From an uncultured Bacteroides sp. (GTDB taxonomy: Bacteria; Bacteroidota; Bacteroidia; Bacteroidales; UBA11471), in contig CAJLYN010000012.1 in NCBI GenBank assembly GCA_905210875.1, positions 1 to 20,258 of the forward strand: a stretch of DNA of 20,258 nt, written 5' to 3'. Each line of letters starts with the position of its first letter. Within the stretch, counting starts at the first letter, position 1. Below, piece by piece: positions 1-6,867 of the stretch. Made by a program: the position numbers and the translations under genes. The notes under the pieces are model-generated. The model ran no database searches. It saw only the letters and a list, made by a program, of their open reading frames with translations, and was not told the DNA's origin.

Positions 1-2
1 GG

Positions 3-416
3 AAAATAGTGGAGACCGTCGTTCACGAGTTTTGCCATTCGTTTACCAAAATCAAGGGCGATACCGAAAAGGCGTTGGAGAGGTCGGGCCGGATTTTGCA
101 GGGATATACCCGTTTTTCGATGAAACGGCAGGCATACGACACCTGGAAAAATATCATGGAAGAGTCGTTGGTGCGCGCCGCCACGATATGTTACCTCATA
201 GACCATGATTATAGTGAGAAAGCTGTACGCGGAGCCATTTCGGAACAGGTAGATCTCAATTTCTTTTGGATGCCCGAGTTGGTGCAGACGTTGCGGTATT
301 ACGAATCGCATCGCAGGAAATATCCTACTTTCACCTCGTTCTGGCCCGAAATCGTGCGATTTTTCGATGACTATGTGGCCGATAGGGAGAAACAGATGAG
401 CAAGGCCATGAAGTAA
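3..416 (+). CDS. DUF4932-like zinc peptidase, C-terminal part (5' end outside window)
   Basis: The reading frame is open from the first bases of the window, so the true start lies upstream; the GTG at position 9 is probably internal. A HExxH zinc-peptidase motif, HEFCH, is encoded at 24-38 and preceded by a hydrophobic VV. About 40 residues later comes IMEESLVRA (around 156-182), where a Glu is placed as expected for the third zinc ligand of a gluzincin. This layout resembles the DUF4932 family of Bacteroidota, most of which are secreted or lipoproteins, but no signal sequence can be seen here because the N-terminus is missing. The visible 137 codons are mostly charged and helical and have no membrane segment. 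The substrate is unknown. A strong terminator follows 24 nt after the stop, so this is the last gene of its unit. The family assignment is from recalled motif similarity; the metallopeptidase motif itself is directly visible. Confidence 0.7.
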   Translation, partial: KIVETVVHEFCHSFTKIKGDTEKALERSGRILQGYTRFSMKRQAYDTWKNIMEESLVRAATICYLIDHDYSEKAVRGAISEQVDLNFFWMPELVQTLRYYESHRRKYPTFTSFWPEIVRFFDDYVADREKQMSKAMK

Positions 417-439
417 CCGAGTGCATTTATTGAATCAAG

Positions 440-480
440 CGGGGGTGCAGCTCAACGGCTGCACCCCCGTGCCTTTTTTT
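440..480 (+). terminator. Intrinsic terminator after the DUF4932-like gene
   Basis: A perfect 12-bp stem (440-451 with 458-469, containing GGGGGTGCAGC) closes a 6-nt loop TCAACG and is followed by seven or eight T at 473-480. This is a textbook rho-independent terminator for the + strand. It also lies 35 nt past the stop of the convergent pspC gene and could stop that transcript, although the minus orientation lacks a T-run after the stem. Confidence 0.92.
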
Positions 481-514
481 GCACACCTCCGTTACGAAGG
501 ATATTTGGTGGAGG

Positions 515-1549
515 TTATACCACGTGCCATACGATTTTCACGGTTATCCACACGAGGGCAACCAGCCATGCCACCAGGGCTCCTATTTTCACGATGCGGA
601 GGGTTGCCGGCTCTTGCGGCCACCGACGGTTGATAAACAGGAAAATGACGGCGAGCAGAGGTACGAGCCACAGCACGTTGAGCATCAGCGTAGATACCCA
701 GTCGCTGAGATTCCCCGGCGGGAAAGTACGTTCGAGGTGGTGCATGGCGGGCCCGAAGTGGAACAGCCCGTCTAATGCGCTCCATGCAAACGGCAGGCTC
801 ATGAGCAGAGTGAGTAGCGCTAGAACAATTACCGGGAGGAAAATGAGTATTCCGCACCCGATGGCTGAGGCTTGCAGGCAGCCGTTACCATTCTGTTCAG
901 GCAGATTGCCGCTTTCAATCGATTGGGAAACGTATTGGCGTATGTTTTCTGCGGTGGGGCGTATACCCTGCATTTCGAGCCGTTGTGCGGTGGTGCGGGC
1001 TTGCGGTATGACAATCCACAAGACCAGGTAGATGATGAGCACGATTCCTCCACTGAACAGAAAGAAGAGCACAAACAGTATGCGGGCCCAAACCGATTGT
1101 ATGTCGAGGTAGGCGGCCAGGCCCGATGCCACGCCGCCGATGACTTTGTCGTCGGGGTTGCGGAACAGTCTCTTGCGAATGAAATCTTTCTCGGAGTATT
1201 CCTGGCTGCCGGACCCATTGGCGGGCTCATCGGGTTGTGCGGAGGCTTCGGTCGCTTTGTTTTCGTTTTCGGTCGTGTTTCCTTCGATGGTCCCGAAGTC
1301 GTCGACTTTGCCCAGTATGGCCATGGCCTCTTCGACTTCGCGCATCGAAACGACCTGCATGCCGTATCGTTTGTGTTCGTTGAAGATTTCCCACAACCGC
1401 ATTTCAATGTCGTTCATCACTTCGTCGGTCGATGGGTTGTCGCCGAAGTGGCGGCGCAATTCGTCGAGGTAGTTTCGCAATACCTCGGCTGCATCGTCGT
1501 CGATGTAGCAAGCGTTGCCACCCAGGTTGAAGATAGAGGTCTTTTTCAT
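515..1549 (-). CDS. PspC domain membrane protein
   Basis: 344 aa. Residues 1-85 form a soluble N-terminal region rich in acidic helices (NACYIDDDAAEVLRNYLDEL near the start) that is common in Bacteroidota PspC proteins. A low-complexity linker follows (about 88-120), then the PspC domain at 125-184 with RLFRNPDDKVIGGVASGLA and a hydrophobic stretch at 155-182. Further predicted membrane segments lie at about 230-253, 285-306 and 320-343. PspC proteins are inner-membrane partners of the phage-shock/envelope-stress response in Proteobacteria; in Bacteroidota they usually occur without pspA, so the actual role is not established. It starts 28 nt after padR and is almost certainly co-transcribed with it, suggesting PadR control. 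The ATG at 1549 is the only sensible start because the conserved N-terminus begins there. Confidence 0.88.
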   Translation of the reverse strand: MKKTSIFNLGGNACYIDDDAAEVLRNYLDELRRHFGDNPSTDEVMNDIEMRLWEIFNEHKRYGMQVVSMREVEEAMAILGKVDDFGTIEGNTTENENKATEASAQPDEPANGSGSQEYSEKDFIRKRLFRNPDDKVIGGVASGLAAYLDIQSVWARILFVLFFLFSGGIVLIIYLVLWIVIPQARTTAQRLEMQGIRPTAENIRQYVSQSIESGNLPEQNGNGCLQASAIGCGILIFLPVIVLALLTLLMSLPFAWSALDGLFHFGPAMHHLERTFPPGNLSDWVSTLMLNVLWLVPLLAVIFLFINRRWPQEPATLRIVKIGALVAWLVALVWITVKIVWHVV

Positions 1550-1577
1550 AACTATTGTATCTCTTTGATTGTACTTA

Positions 1578-1907
1578 TTAAGATAACTCTTTTAGATGGC
1601 ATACTGTTTGGTTCAGACTGTTCCATGTTCCTTCCAGTTCTGAGAGAAAGGCCTCGCCATCGGGGGTAATGACATAGTATTTGCGAGGTGGTCCTTGGGG
1701 CGACTCTTCCCATTCATAGGTGAGCAGGCCATCGTTTTTCAGTCGCGTGAGGAGGGGATAGAGCGTTCCCTCGACGACGATGAGGTGGGCCTTTTTCAGT
1801 TCACCGATGATGTCTGATGCGTAGGCCCGTTTGCATTTGAGCAGTAGCAGGATACAATATTCGAGTACCCCCTTGCGCATTTGTGATTTGAGGTTTTCGC
1901 TGTTCAT
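1578..1907 (-). CDS. PadR family transcriptional regulator
   Basis: 109 aa, a normal length for short PadR regulators (winged helix plus one C-terminal dimerisation helix). Diagnostic motifs are MRKGVLEYCILLLL (10-23), YASDIIGELKK (29-39), the recognition-helix region EGTLYPLLTRLKNDGLL (46-62) and the wing GPPRKYYVITPDG (72-84). PadR proteins are dimeric repressors that usually respond to small molecules or membrane-active compounds. The gene leads a two-gene operon with pspC, with a Bacteroidota promoter and duplicated near-palindromic sites immediately upstream, so autoregulation is likely (inference). An ATG a few bases upstream (1915-1917) is out of frame, so 1907 is the start. Confidence 0.93.
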   Translation of the reverse strand: MNSENLKSQMRKGVLEYCILLLLKCKRAYASDIIGELKKAHLIVVEGTLYPLLTRLKNDGLLTYEWEESPQGPPRKYYVITPDGEAFLSELEGTWNSLNQTVCHLKELS

Positions 1908-1929
1908 CTCGTTTCATTCTCTTCCTTGG

Positions 1930-1961
1930 CAAATATATATTGTTATATGGTACTATGCAAT
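1930..1961 (-). promoter_or_regulatory. padR-pspC promoter (-7 and -33 boxes)
   Basis: On the minus strand TATATTTG (1937-1930) matches the Bacteroidota -7 consensus TAnnTTTG exactly. ATTG (1961-1958) sits 20 nt upstream as a -33 element (consensus TTTG). The predicted transcript start is near 1923, giving a leader of about 16 nt to the padR ATG. Confidence 0.7.
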
Positions 1962-1973
1962 ACATGGTACTAT
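1947..1973 (-). repeat. Direct repeat in padR promoter, candidate PadR operator
   Basis: The 10-mer ATGGTACTAT (read on +) occurs twice, at 1947-1956 and 1964-1973, 17 bp apart. Each copy is nearly palindromic around GTAC. One copy lies in the spacer between the -33 and -7 boxes and the other directly upstream of the -33 box, which is where a repressor would block the promoter. That PadR binds here is inference. Confidence 0.5.
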
Positions 1974-2203
1974 AAATTTATAATTATTAACACATGAAGG
2001 ATTTCGGGGGAAAGGGAGAGTGTGGCAGCTCCGTTTTGCAGGATTGTTGAAAATGGTATTGATGGAGAGCTCTTTCTTTCCGTGGGGGGACATCTGTGGC
2101 GACGATGGGTGCGGCAGAAGGAGGTCGATGTCGTGATAGAGCGTATCTTCGGGCTGTCTCTGTACAGGTGAATGGGAACATTCAGTGAGAGAGGGGGAAT
2201 GGC
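1974..2203. other. Intergenic stretch without a convincing gene
   Basis: Between the padR promoter and the pdxA terminator I see no ORF with family similarity, start and ribosome-binding context together. One minus-strand frame (2222-1953) has coding-like C/G-ending codons in its middle part, but its only upstream ATG lies in the loop of the pdxA terminator. It may be a decayed gene end or chance. Confidence 0.5.
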
Positions 2204-2240
2204 AAAACGGGGTGGTATCCACAAAGCGATACCACCCCGT
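2204..2240 (-). terminator. Stem-loop terminator after pdxA
   Basis: A perfect 13-bp stem (2207-2219 with 2228-2240, core GGGGTGGTATC) closes an 8-nt loop 22 nt beyond the pdxA stop. On the minus strand the stem is followed by only four T (complement of 2204-2207), so the U-tract is short. Confidence 0.75.
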
Positions 2241-2261
2241 CGTATGGGTATAGATACTTGT

Positions 2262-3359
2262 TTAGTCTTCTTTGTCGGGCGCGTTAAGGTCGAGAACCTC
2301 TTTGTCGCCACTCTTGTCGAAATATTGTTTGCGCAGGGGGTTCATGTGTTCCGACTGATGTTCGGCCCGGTTGTTGGTAACATCGATGGCCAGATAGAGA
2401 GCCTGACGGAACGACTCTTCCGAGGCTTTGTTCTGGCCGGTGATATCGTAGGCGGTACCGTGGGCGGGCGAGGTGCGCACGATGGGCAGTCCGGCAGTGA
2501 AGTTTACGCCATCTTCCATGGCCAGCGTTTTGAACGGTGCGAGCCCCTGGTCGTGATACATGGCCAATACTCCGTCGAAATGGGCGAAGTGTCCCGAGCC
2601 GAAGAAGCCGTCGGCAGCATAGGGGCCGAAGCATAGTATACCCTGTTGCTCGGCCTCTTTGAGGGTGGGAATGATGATTTCCTGCTCCTCTGTGCCCAGC
2701 AGTCCGTCTTCGCCGGCGTGGGGATTGAGCGAGAGTACGGCAATGCGGGGTTTCTCGATGCGGAAATCTTCGTGCAGGCTTCGGTTGAAGATGGATAACT
2801 TTTCCAAAATATTTTCCCGTGTTATCATCTCGGGTACCTTGGCCAGCGGCAGGTGGGTGGTAACGAGGGCTACACGTATGCGATCGTTCAACAGTATCAT
2901 GAGCGACTTGCGACCCTTGCCGGTCTTCTTTTCAAAATATTCGGTGTGTCCCGGGAAGTCGAACTTCTCCGACTGTATGGTGTGCTTGTTGATGGGCGCG
3001 GTAACCACGGCATCGATGAGTCCGGCCTGCCAGTCGGCGGTTGCGGCTTCAAGTGCAAGAAAGGCTGCTTCGCCGGCCTGCGTCGTAGCCTTGGCCAATT
3101 CTACTTTCAACTCGTCGTCGAAACAGTTTATCATGTTCACTTTTCCGGGAGCACATTGTTCGGCCGAAGTGATGATGTTGAAGTTGAACGGGGGCAGGTC
3201 GAGAGCTTTGCGGTGGTAGGCGGCCACCTTGGACGAGCCGTATACGATAGGAGTGCAAAGTTCCACGATGCGGGGGTCGGAGAGGGTTTTCAAGATGACT
3301 TCGTAGCCCACGCCGTTGATGTCGCCGTGCGTGATGCCTATTTTCAGTTTATGTTCCAT
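2262..3359 (-). CDS. pdxA: 4-hydroxythreonine-4-phosphate dehydrogenase PdxA
   Basis: PdxA oxidises 4-phosphohydroxy-L-threonine with NAD(P)+; the product decarboxylates to 3-amino-1-hydroxyacetone phosphate, which PdxJ condenses with deoxyxylulose 5-phosphate to make pyridoxine phosphate (DXP-dependent vitamin B6 route, cytoplasm). The protein is 365 aa from the ATG at 3359. Visible motifs: KIGITHGDINGVGYEV at the N-terminus, PGHTEYF (substrate His138), TTHLPLAKVP (metal His169), LNPHAGEDG (His214) and YHDQGLAPFK (His269), all corresponding to the metal and substrate residues of the E. coli enzyme. A start 33 nt upstream (3392) would add 11 residues rich in Arg and Lys with no family counterpart, so I prefer 3359. 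The gene has its own promoter in the gap to rlmN and its own terminator, so it appears monocistronic; pdxJ is not in the window. Confidence 0.96.
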   Translation of the reverse strand: MEHKLKIGITHGDINGVGYEVILKTLSDPRIVELCTPIVYGSSKVAAYHRKALDLPPFNFNIITSAEQCAPGKVNMINCFDDELKVELAKATTQAGEAAFLALEAATADWQAGLIDAVVTAPINKHTIQSEKFDFPGHTEYFEKKTGKGRKSLMILLNDRIRVALVTTHLPLAKVPEMITRENILEKLSIFNRSLHEDFRIEKPRIAVLSLNPHAGEDGLLGTEEQEIIIPTLKEAEQQGILCFGPYAADGFFGSGHFAHFDGVLAMYHDQGLAPFKTLAMEDGVNFTAGLPIVRTSPAHGTAYDITGQNKASEESFRQALYLAIDVTNNRAEHQSEHMNPLRKQYFDKSGDKEVLDLNAPDKED

Positions 3360-3403
3360 GTCGTTACGTTTTGAATGCCGGGGTCGAAACACCCCGTTAT
3401 GCG

Positions 3404-3435
3404 CTAAGGTAATAATTCTTTGTCAATAATACAAA
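3404..3435 (-). promoter_or_regulatory. pdxA promoter
   Basis: On the minus strand TTTG (3435-3432) is followed after 20 nt by TACCTTAG (3411-3404), one base from the TAnnTTTG consensus. The predicted start near 3397 leaves a 38-nt leader that contains a small hairpin, CGGGGT-GTTTCG-ACCCCG (about 3379-3396). Confidence 0.6.
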
Positions 3436-3483
3436 TTTCTGTGCCGGTCAGATGCTGCGGCATATTGCCCTCTCTTGAGAGGT

Positions 3484-4512
3484 TTAGTGCATCTGTTCCT
3501 TGCGGGCGGTCGACAGCATGCCGCATGCCGCTTTTATGTCTTCGCCGCGCGATGCACGTATCGTGCAGATGATGCCTTTGCGGGAGAGTGCGTCGCGGAA
3601 GGCCTCCATTTTCTCTGTCGACGGGCTGTGCAGGTCGACCTGCGGTATGGCGTGGAAGCGTATGAGGTTGATGCGGCAGTCAAGTCCGTGCAGCAGGTGG
3701 GCCAGTTCGTTAATATGAGCGGGGCTGTCGTTGATACCCTCGAAGACGATGTATTCGAACGATAGCCGCCGCTGGTGGCTGAAATCGTACTGGCGCAGCA
3801 GCTCAATGGTGGCAGCGATGGGAAATGCCTTCTGGGCAGGCATCAGCTCCTGTCGTTCGTCGGCAAAAGGGTCGTGCAGGCTCACGGCCAAGTGGCACTG
3901 GCTCTCGTCGAGAAAGCGGCGCAGGTTGGGAATTACGCCTATGGTCGAGAGGGTGATGCGTCGCGGGCTCCAGGCAAAACCGTTTTCCGAGGTGAGTATT
4001 TCCAGGGCTTTGAGCACCTCGTCGGTGTTGTCGAGGGGTTCGCCCATACCCATGAACACGATGTTGGTCAACTTCTCAAATTCGGGTACCGATACAATTT
4101 GGTTGATAATCTCGGTGGCCGTGAGATTCTTCTTGAATCCCTGCTTCCCGGTCATGCAGAAGCGGCAGTTCATCTTACAGCCCACTTGCGATGATACGCA
4201 CAGTGTGGCTCTGTCGCGGTCGGGTATATAGACGGTCTCGATGAAACTTTCTCCGGCCGCGAAGAGATATTTTATCGTTCCGTCGTCCGACCGGTTGGCC
4301 TCTACCGGGGCGGTGGAGCCGATTTCAAAGTCGGCCGACAGTTTCTCCCGGTTTGCTTTTGACAAGTTGGTCATTTGGTCGATGCTCTTCACCCGTTGAC
4401 GGTAGAGCCAGGTGGCAATTTGTGTGGCGGCGAAACGGGGCATGCCGTAGGCGGCGGCGATAGCTTTCAACTCTTCAATGGTTTTTCCGGCCAGGTATGA
4501 TTTCTGAGTCAT
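3484..4512 (-). CDS. rlmN: 23S rRNA/tRNA adenine-C2 methyltransferase RlmN (radical SAM)
   Basis: RlmN methylates C2 of adenosine 2503 in 23S rRNA and A37 of some tRNAs using two S-adenosylmethionines. In this 342-aa version the radical SAM cluster motif is GCKMNCRFC with Cys112, Cys116 and Cys119; TLCVSSQVG carries Cys105, and AACGM near the C-terminus carries the Cys330 that is transiently methylated in the E. coli enzyme. Other family signatures are FMGMGEPLDN and LAVSLHDP, the SAM-binding and substrate loops. The longest frame starts at 4539, but that ATG overlaps the promoter -7 box (4537-4544), so translation must start at the next in-frame ATG, 4512, where homology also begins (MTQKSYLAGKTIEELK). 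It lies in the same direction as pdxA but is separated from it by a promoter. Confidence 0.96.
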   Translation of the reverse strand: MTQKSYLAGKTIEELKAIAAAYGMPRFAATQIATWLYRQRVKSIDQMTNLSKANREKLSADFEIGSTAPVEANRSDDGTIKYLFAAGESFIETVYIPDRDRATLCVSSQVGCKMNCRFCMTGKQGFKKNLTATEIINQIVSVPEFEKLTNIVFMGMGEPLDNTDEVLKALEILTSENGFAWSPRRITLSTIGVIPNLRRFLDESQCHLAVSLHDPFADERQELMPAQKAFPIAATIELLRQYDFSHQRRLSFEYIVFEGINDSPAHINELAHLLHGLDCRINLIRFHAIPQVDLHSPSTEKMEAFRDALSRKGIICTIRASRGEDIKAACGMLSTARKEQMH

Positions 4513-4536
4513 GTTGGTGAATGCTAATGAGTGGGA

Positions 4537-4567
4537 CAAAGGTAGGGATTTGCTCCGACATAAGAAA
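4537..4567 (-). promoter_or_regulatory. rlmN promoter
   Basis: On the minus strand TACCTTTG (4544-4537) is a perfect -7 element, with TTTC (4567-4564) 19 nt upstream as -33. The predicted transcript start near 4530 gives an 18-nt leader to the ATG at 4512 and excludes the ATG at 4539. Confidence 0.75.
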
Positions 4568-4597
4568 GTACCGAAACGATTCGGTTGCCCTTTATGG

Positions 4598-4635
4598 CAA
4601 GAGAGCGCAAGGCCTCTGGGTCTTGCGCTCTCTTG
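4598..4635 (-). terminator. Stem-loop downstream of the PpiD-like gene, no U-tract
   Basis: A perfect 14-bp stem (4598-4611 with 4622-4635, CAAGAGAGCGCAAG) closes a 10-nt loop 20 nt past the stop of the PpiD-like gene. No T-run follows on either strand, so it may be a terminator of a different type or a 3'-end stabilising hairpin. Confidence 0.6.
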
Positions 4636-4654
4636 TTGATGGGTAGAAACCGTA

Positions 4655-6766
4655 TTAATAGAATTTGATGCGGTTGTCTTCTATGTCGGAGTTCTCTTCG
4701 AGTACGTTGATAAATTGGTTGAGAAGCAGATATACTTTCTGGTTGTATTTCTCGGCTTCGGCAGCGGCATCGATAGGCTCGGTGTTGTTTTCTTGCGAGG
4801 TTACGGCAAACATGTAAACGCCGCGGTTTCCGGCTACGGGGCCTGCCAATTGACCTTTGGCGGCCGAGGTGGCAGCACCAATAAGGGCATTTTCACTACC
4901 GAGACCGGCAATCGACGAAGTATTGAACGTGATGAATTTGGCCTCTTCTACCTTGGAGTTCATGGCTTTGGCCGCAGCTTCGATGTTGCTCGGGTTCTTG
5001 GCTTTCAGGTCGGCCATGATTTTTTCGGCTTTTTTCTCTCTCAGCAGTTCCTGACGCAGATAGGGTTCAACGGCCGTTTGGGGCATATAACCTTCTTCGG
5101 CGATGTCAGACACCATAGCAACGAGGAATTTATTTTCGATGTTGAAAATCTCTGAGAGCGTTTCTTTCTTTGCATTGAAAGCCCATCTTACGACCGAGCG
5201 ACCGTCATTGAGAGTGCCGAATGCGATATCGTCGGGAGTGAGTGTGGCGGTGTTGACTTGCAGGCCGTTGCCGGTGGCGTTGGCTTCAAAGTCGGCCAAC
5301 TTGGTGTTGTTGGCAATATATTGGCTCACTTTGTTGTAGAGTTCGCTGTAAGTGTCGGAGCTGGGGCGTACGTTCATAACCAATTGGGCTACGTTGGCTT
5401 TGGCTACCGGGGCTTTGCGCTCGGTTACCTGTACCAGGTGTATGCCATAGGGCGACTCGATGCGGGCTACGCTCTTGCTGTTACTGTTGAAGCAGAAGTC
5501 GTTGAATTCTTTTCCGAATTGTATGGCATCTATTTCACTTATCCATCCTATTTCACCGCCGTTGGCACCTGAGTTTCTCTCGGCCGAGAAGCGGGTGGCC
5601 ATTTCGGCAAAGTTTCCACCATTCTTCAATACGGTGTAGATGCTGTCTATGCGGGCGCTCATGGCTGCGTCGCTGTTGAGAGGGAACATGATGTGGCGCA
5701 CTTTTACCGAGTCGGGGGCGTTGTGTTTGCCCATGAGGCGGTACATCTTGTAGGACTCATCTTCAAAGAAGGGACCGTAAACGTCGCCCACCGGCGATTT
5801 CTGTACGAAGTTCTTCATCTCGTCGTCCATCGAGGATACGGCAACGTAGGCTTCGGTGTAGGGTACGTCGGTGTTGAAGGTGAGGAATCCGCTCATATCT
5901 TTGGTTGAGGAGAATGTCTCACGCAGGGCGTTGATTTTCTCTTCGGTCGTTTTGTAATCGGCTTCGCTGGGCACGATGTCTACGGCAATATATTTGATGG
6001 TGCGGTGGGCATCTTGTTTGTAGCGCTCTTTATCTTTGTTATAGGCGGCTGCCAGTTCTTCGTTGGTAATGGTGATGTCGTTGTCGGCTATGCTCGAATA
6101 GGGTTGCAGAGCATAGTTGAATGCTACCGACTCACGACCGTTCTCGTAAGAGGCTTGCAGGTCGTATTTGTTGGGAGCCATGGTTTTGAGTACCAGCCCG
6201 AGGTATTTCTCCGAGAGACGTTGTTTCTTCACGTCTTGTTCGAGATTGATCCATTGGGCGCGGGAGTTCATGATTTGCTCCACTGCGTTGTCGGAATATT
6301 GCGAAAGGTCATCGCTGAAAATGATTCGCAGAAAGTTGAGCAATTCGGCTTTGTTGGAGAACATTTGCTGTATTTGGGGAGCGATGTGGTCGCCTTGCAG
6401 CATATCGGTCAACTCTTCTTTCGATACGGTGATACCTACTTGGGCTGCTGCATCGCTGATGACCATTTCGCGTACAATCTGGTCGAAGACCTCTTTGTTG
6501 ATGCGTGCCGAATAACCTTCGGGCAGCGACATTCCATATTGTTGACGGAACATGGCCTGCATCTCTTCGGTGCGACGGTTTACCAATTCCGAAAATTCCT
6601 GTGTTGTTACCTTCTTGCCGTTTACCACTACGACCTTGTCTTGCGACATTCTGAAAAAGGCTTGTCCCGAATTGAGGAAGTCGCCTATGATAAACGCGAG
6701 CAGGGCGATACCGATTACGATGACCAGAAGTCCTGCTTTGTTTCTGATTTTCTGTAAAGTAGCCAT
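4655..6766 (-). CDS. PpiD/SurA-like periplasmic peptidylprolyl isomerase
   Basis: 703 aa. A single N-terminal membrane anchor (about 11-31, LLVIVIGIALLAFIIGDFL) is followed by a SurA_N-type chaperone region (about 40-200), a parvulin-type PpiC rotamase domain at about 353-452 (VKVRHIMFPL, then GANGGEIGWIS and the closing SPYGIHLVQVTER), and a long C-terminal chaperone-like part. This is the architecture of PpiD, an inner-membrane-anchored folding factor that helps outer-membrane and periplasmic proteins emerge from the Sec machinery. Annotation pipelines usually call Bacteroidota members peptidylprolyl isomerase or SurA N-terminal domain protein. Only one rotamase domain is present. It follows gldE by 101 nt in the same direction, so it may be the distal gene of the coaX-lptC-gldE cluster or have its own promoter; I found only a weak TATCTTCG -7 candidate at about 6823-6830. 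Confidence 0.92.
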   Translation of the reverse strand: MATLQKIRNKAGLLVIVIGIALLAFIIGDFLNSGQAFFRMSQDKVVVVNGKKVTTQEFSELVNRRTEEMQAMFRQQYGMSLPEGYSARINKEVFDQIVREMVISDAAAQVGITVSKEELTDMLQGDHIAPQIQQMFSNKAELLNFLRIIFSDDLSQYSDNAVEQIMNSRAQWINLEQDVKKQRLSEKYLGLVLKTMAPNKYDLQASYENGRESVAFNYALQPYSSIADNDITITNEELAAAYNKDKERYKQDAHRTIKYIAVDIVPSEADYKTTEEKINALRETFSSTKDMSGFLTFNTDVPYTEAYVAVSSMDDEMKNFVQKSPVGDVYGPFFEDESYKMYRLMGKHNAPDSVKVRHIMFPLNSDAAMSARIDSIYTVLKNGGNFAEMATRFSAERNSGANGGEIGWISEIDAIQFGKEFNDFCFNSNSKSVARIESPYGIHLVQVTERKAPVAKANVAQLVMNVRPSSDTYSELYNKVSQYIANNTKLADFEANATGNGLQVNTATLTPDDIAFGTLNDGRSVVRWAFNAKKETLSEIFNIENKFLVAMVSDIAEEGYMPQTAVEPYLRQELLREKKAEKIMADLKAKNPSNIEAAAKAMNSKVEEAKFITFNTSSIAGLGSENALIGAATSAAKGQLAGPVAGNRGVYMFAVTSQENNTEPIDAAAEAEKYNQKVYLLLNQFINVLEENSDIEDNRIKFY

Positions 6767-6867
6767 TTATGTGTGTTGTTTTTAAGTTACGGTTATAGGG
6801 TGTTTCCCATGATAAAGCGCACGAAGATACAAAAAAAAGTGTTTGTTTGTGAATTTTGTCGTCAATT

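Noticed and set aside
872..1669. 265-aa + strand ORF opposite pspC
   Set aside because: It is the antisense shadow of pspC and padR; it has no family similarity and crosses both real genes.
3470..3483. CCTCTC-TT-GAGAGG palindrome after rlmN
   Set aside because: Short 6-bp stem with a 2-nt loop and no T-run; not supportable as a terminator.
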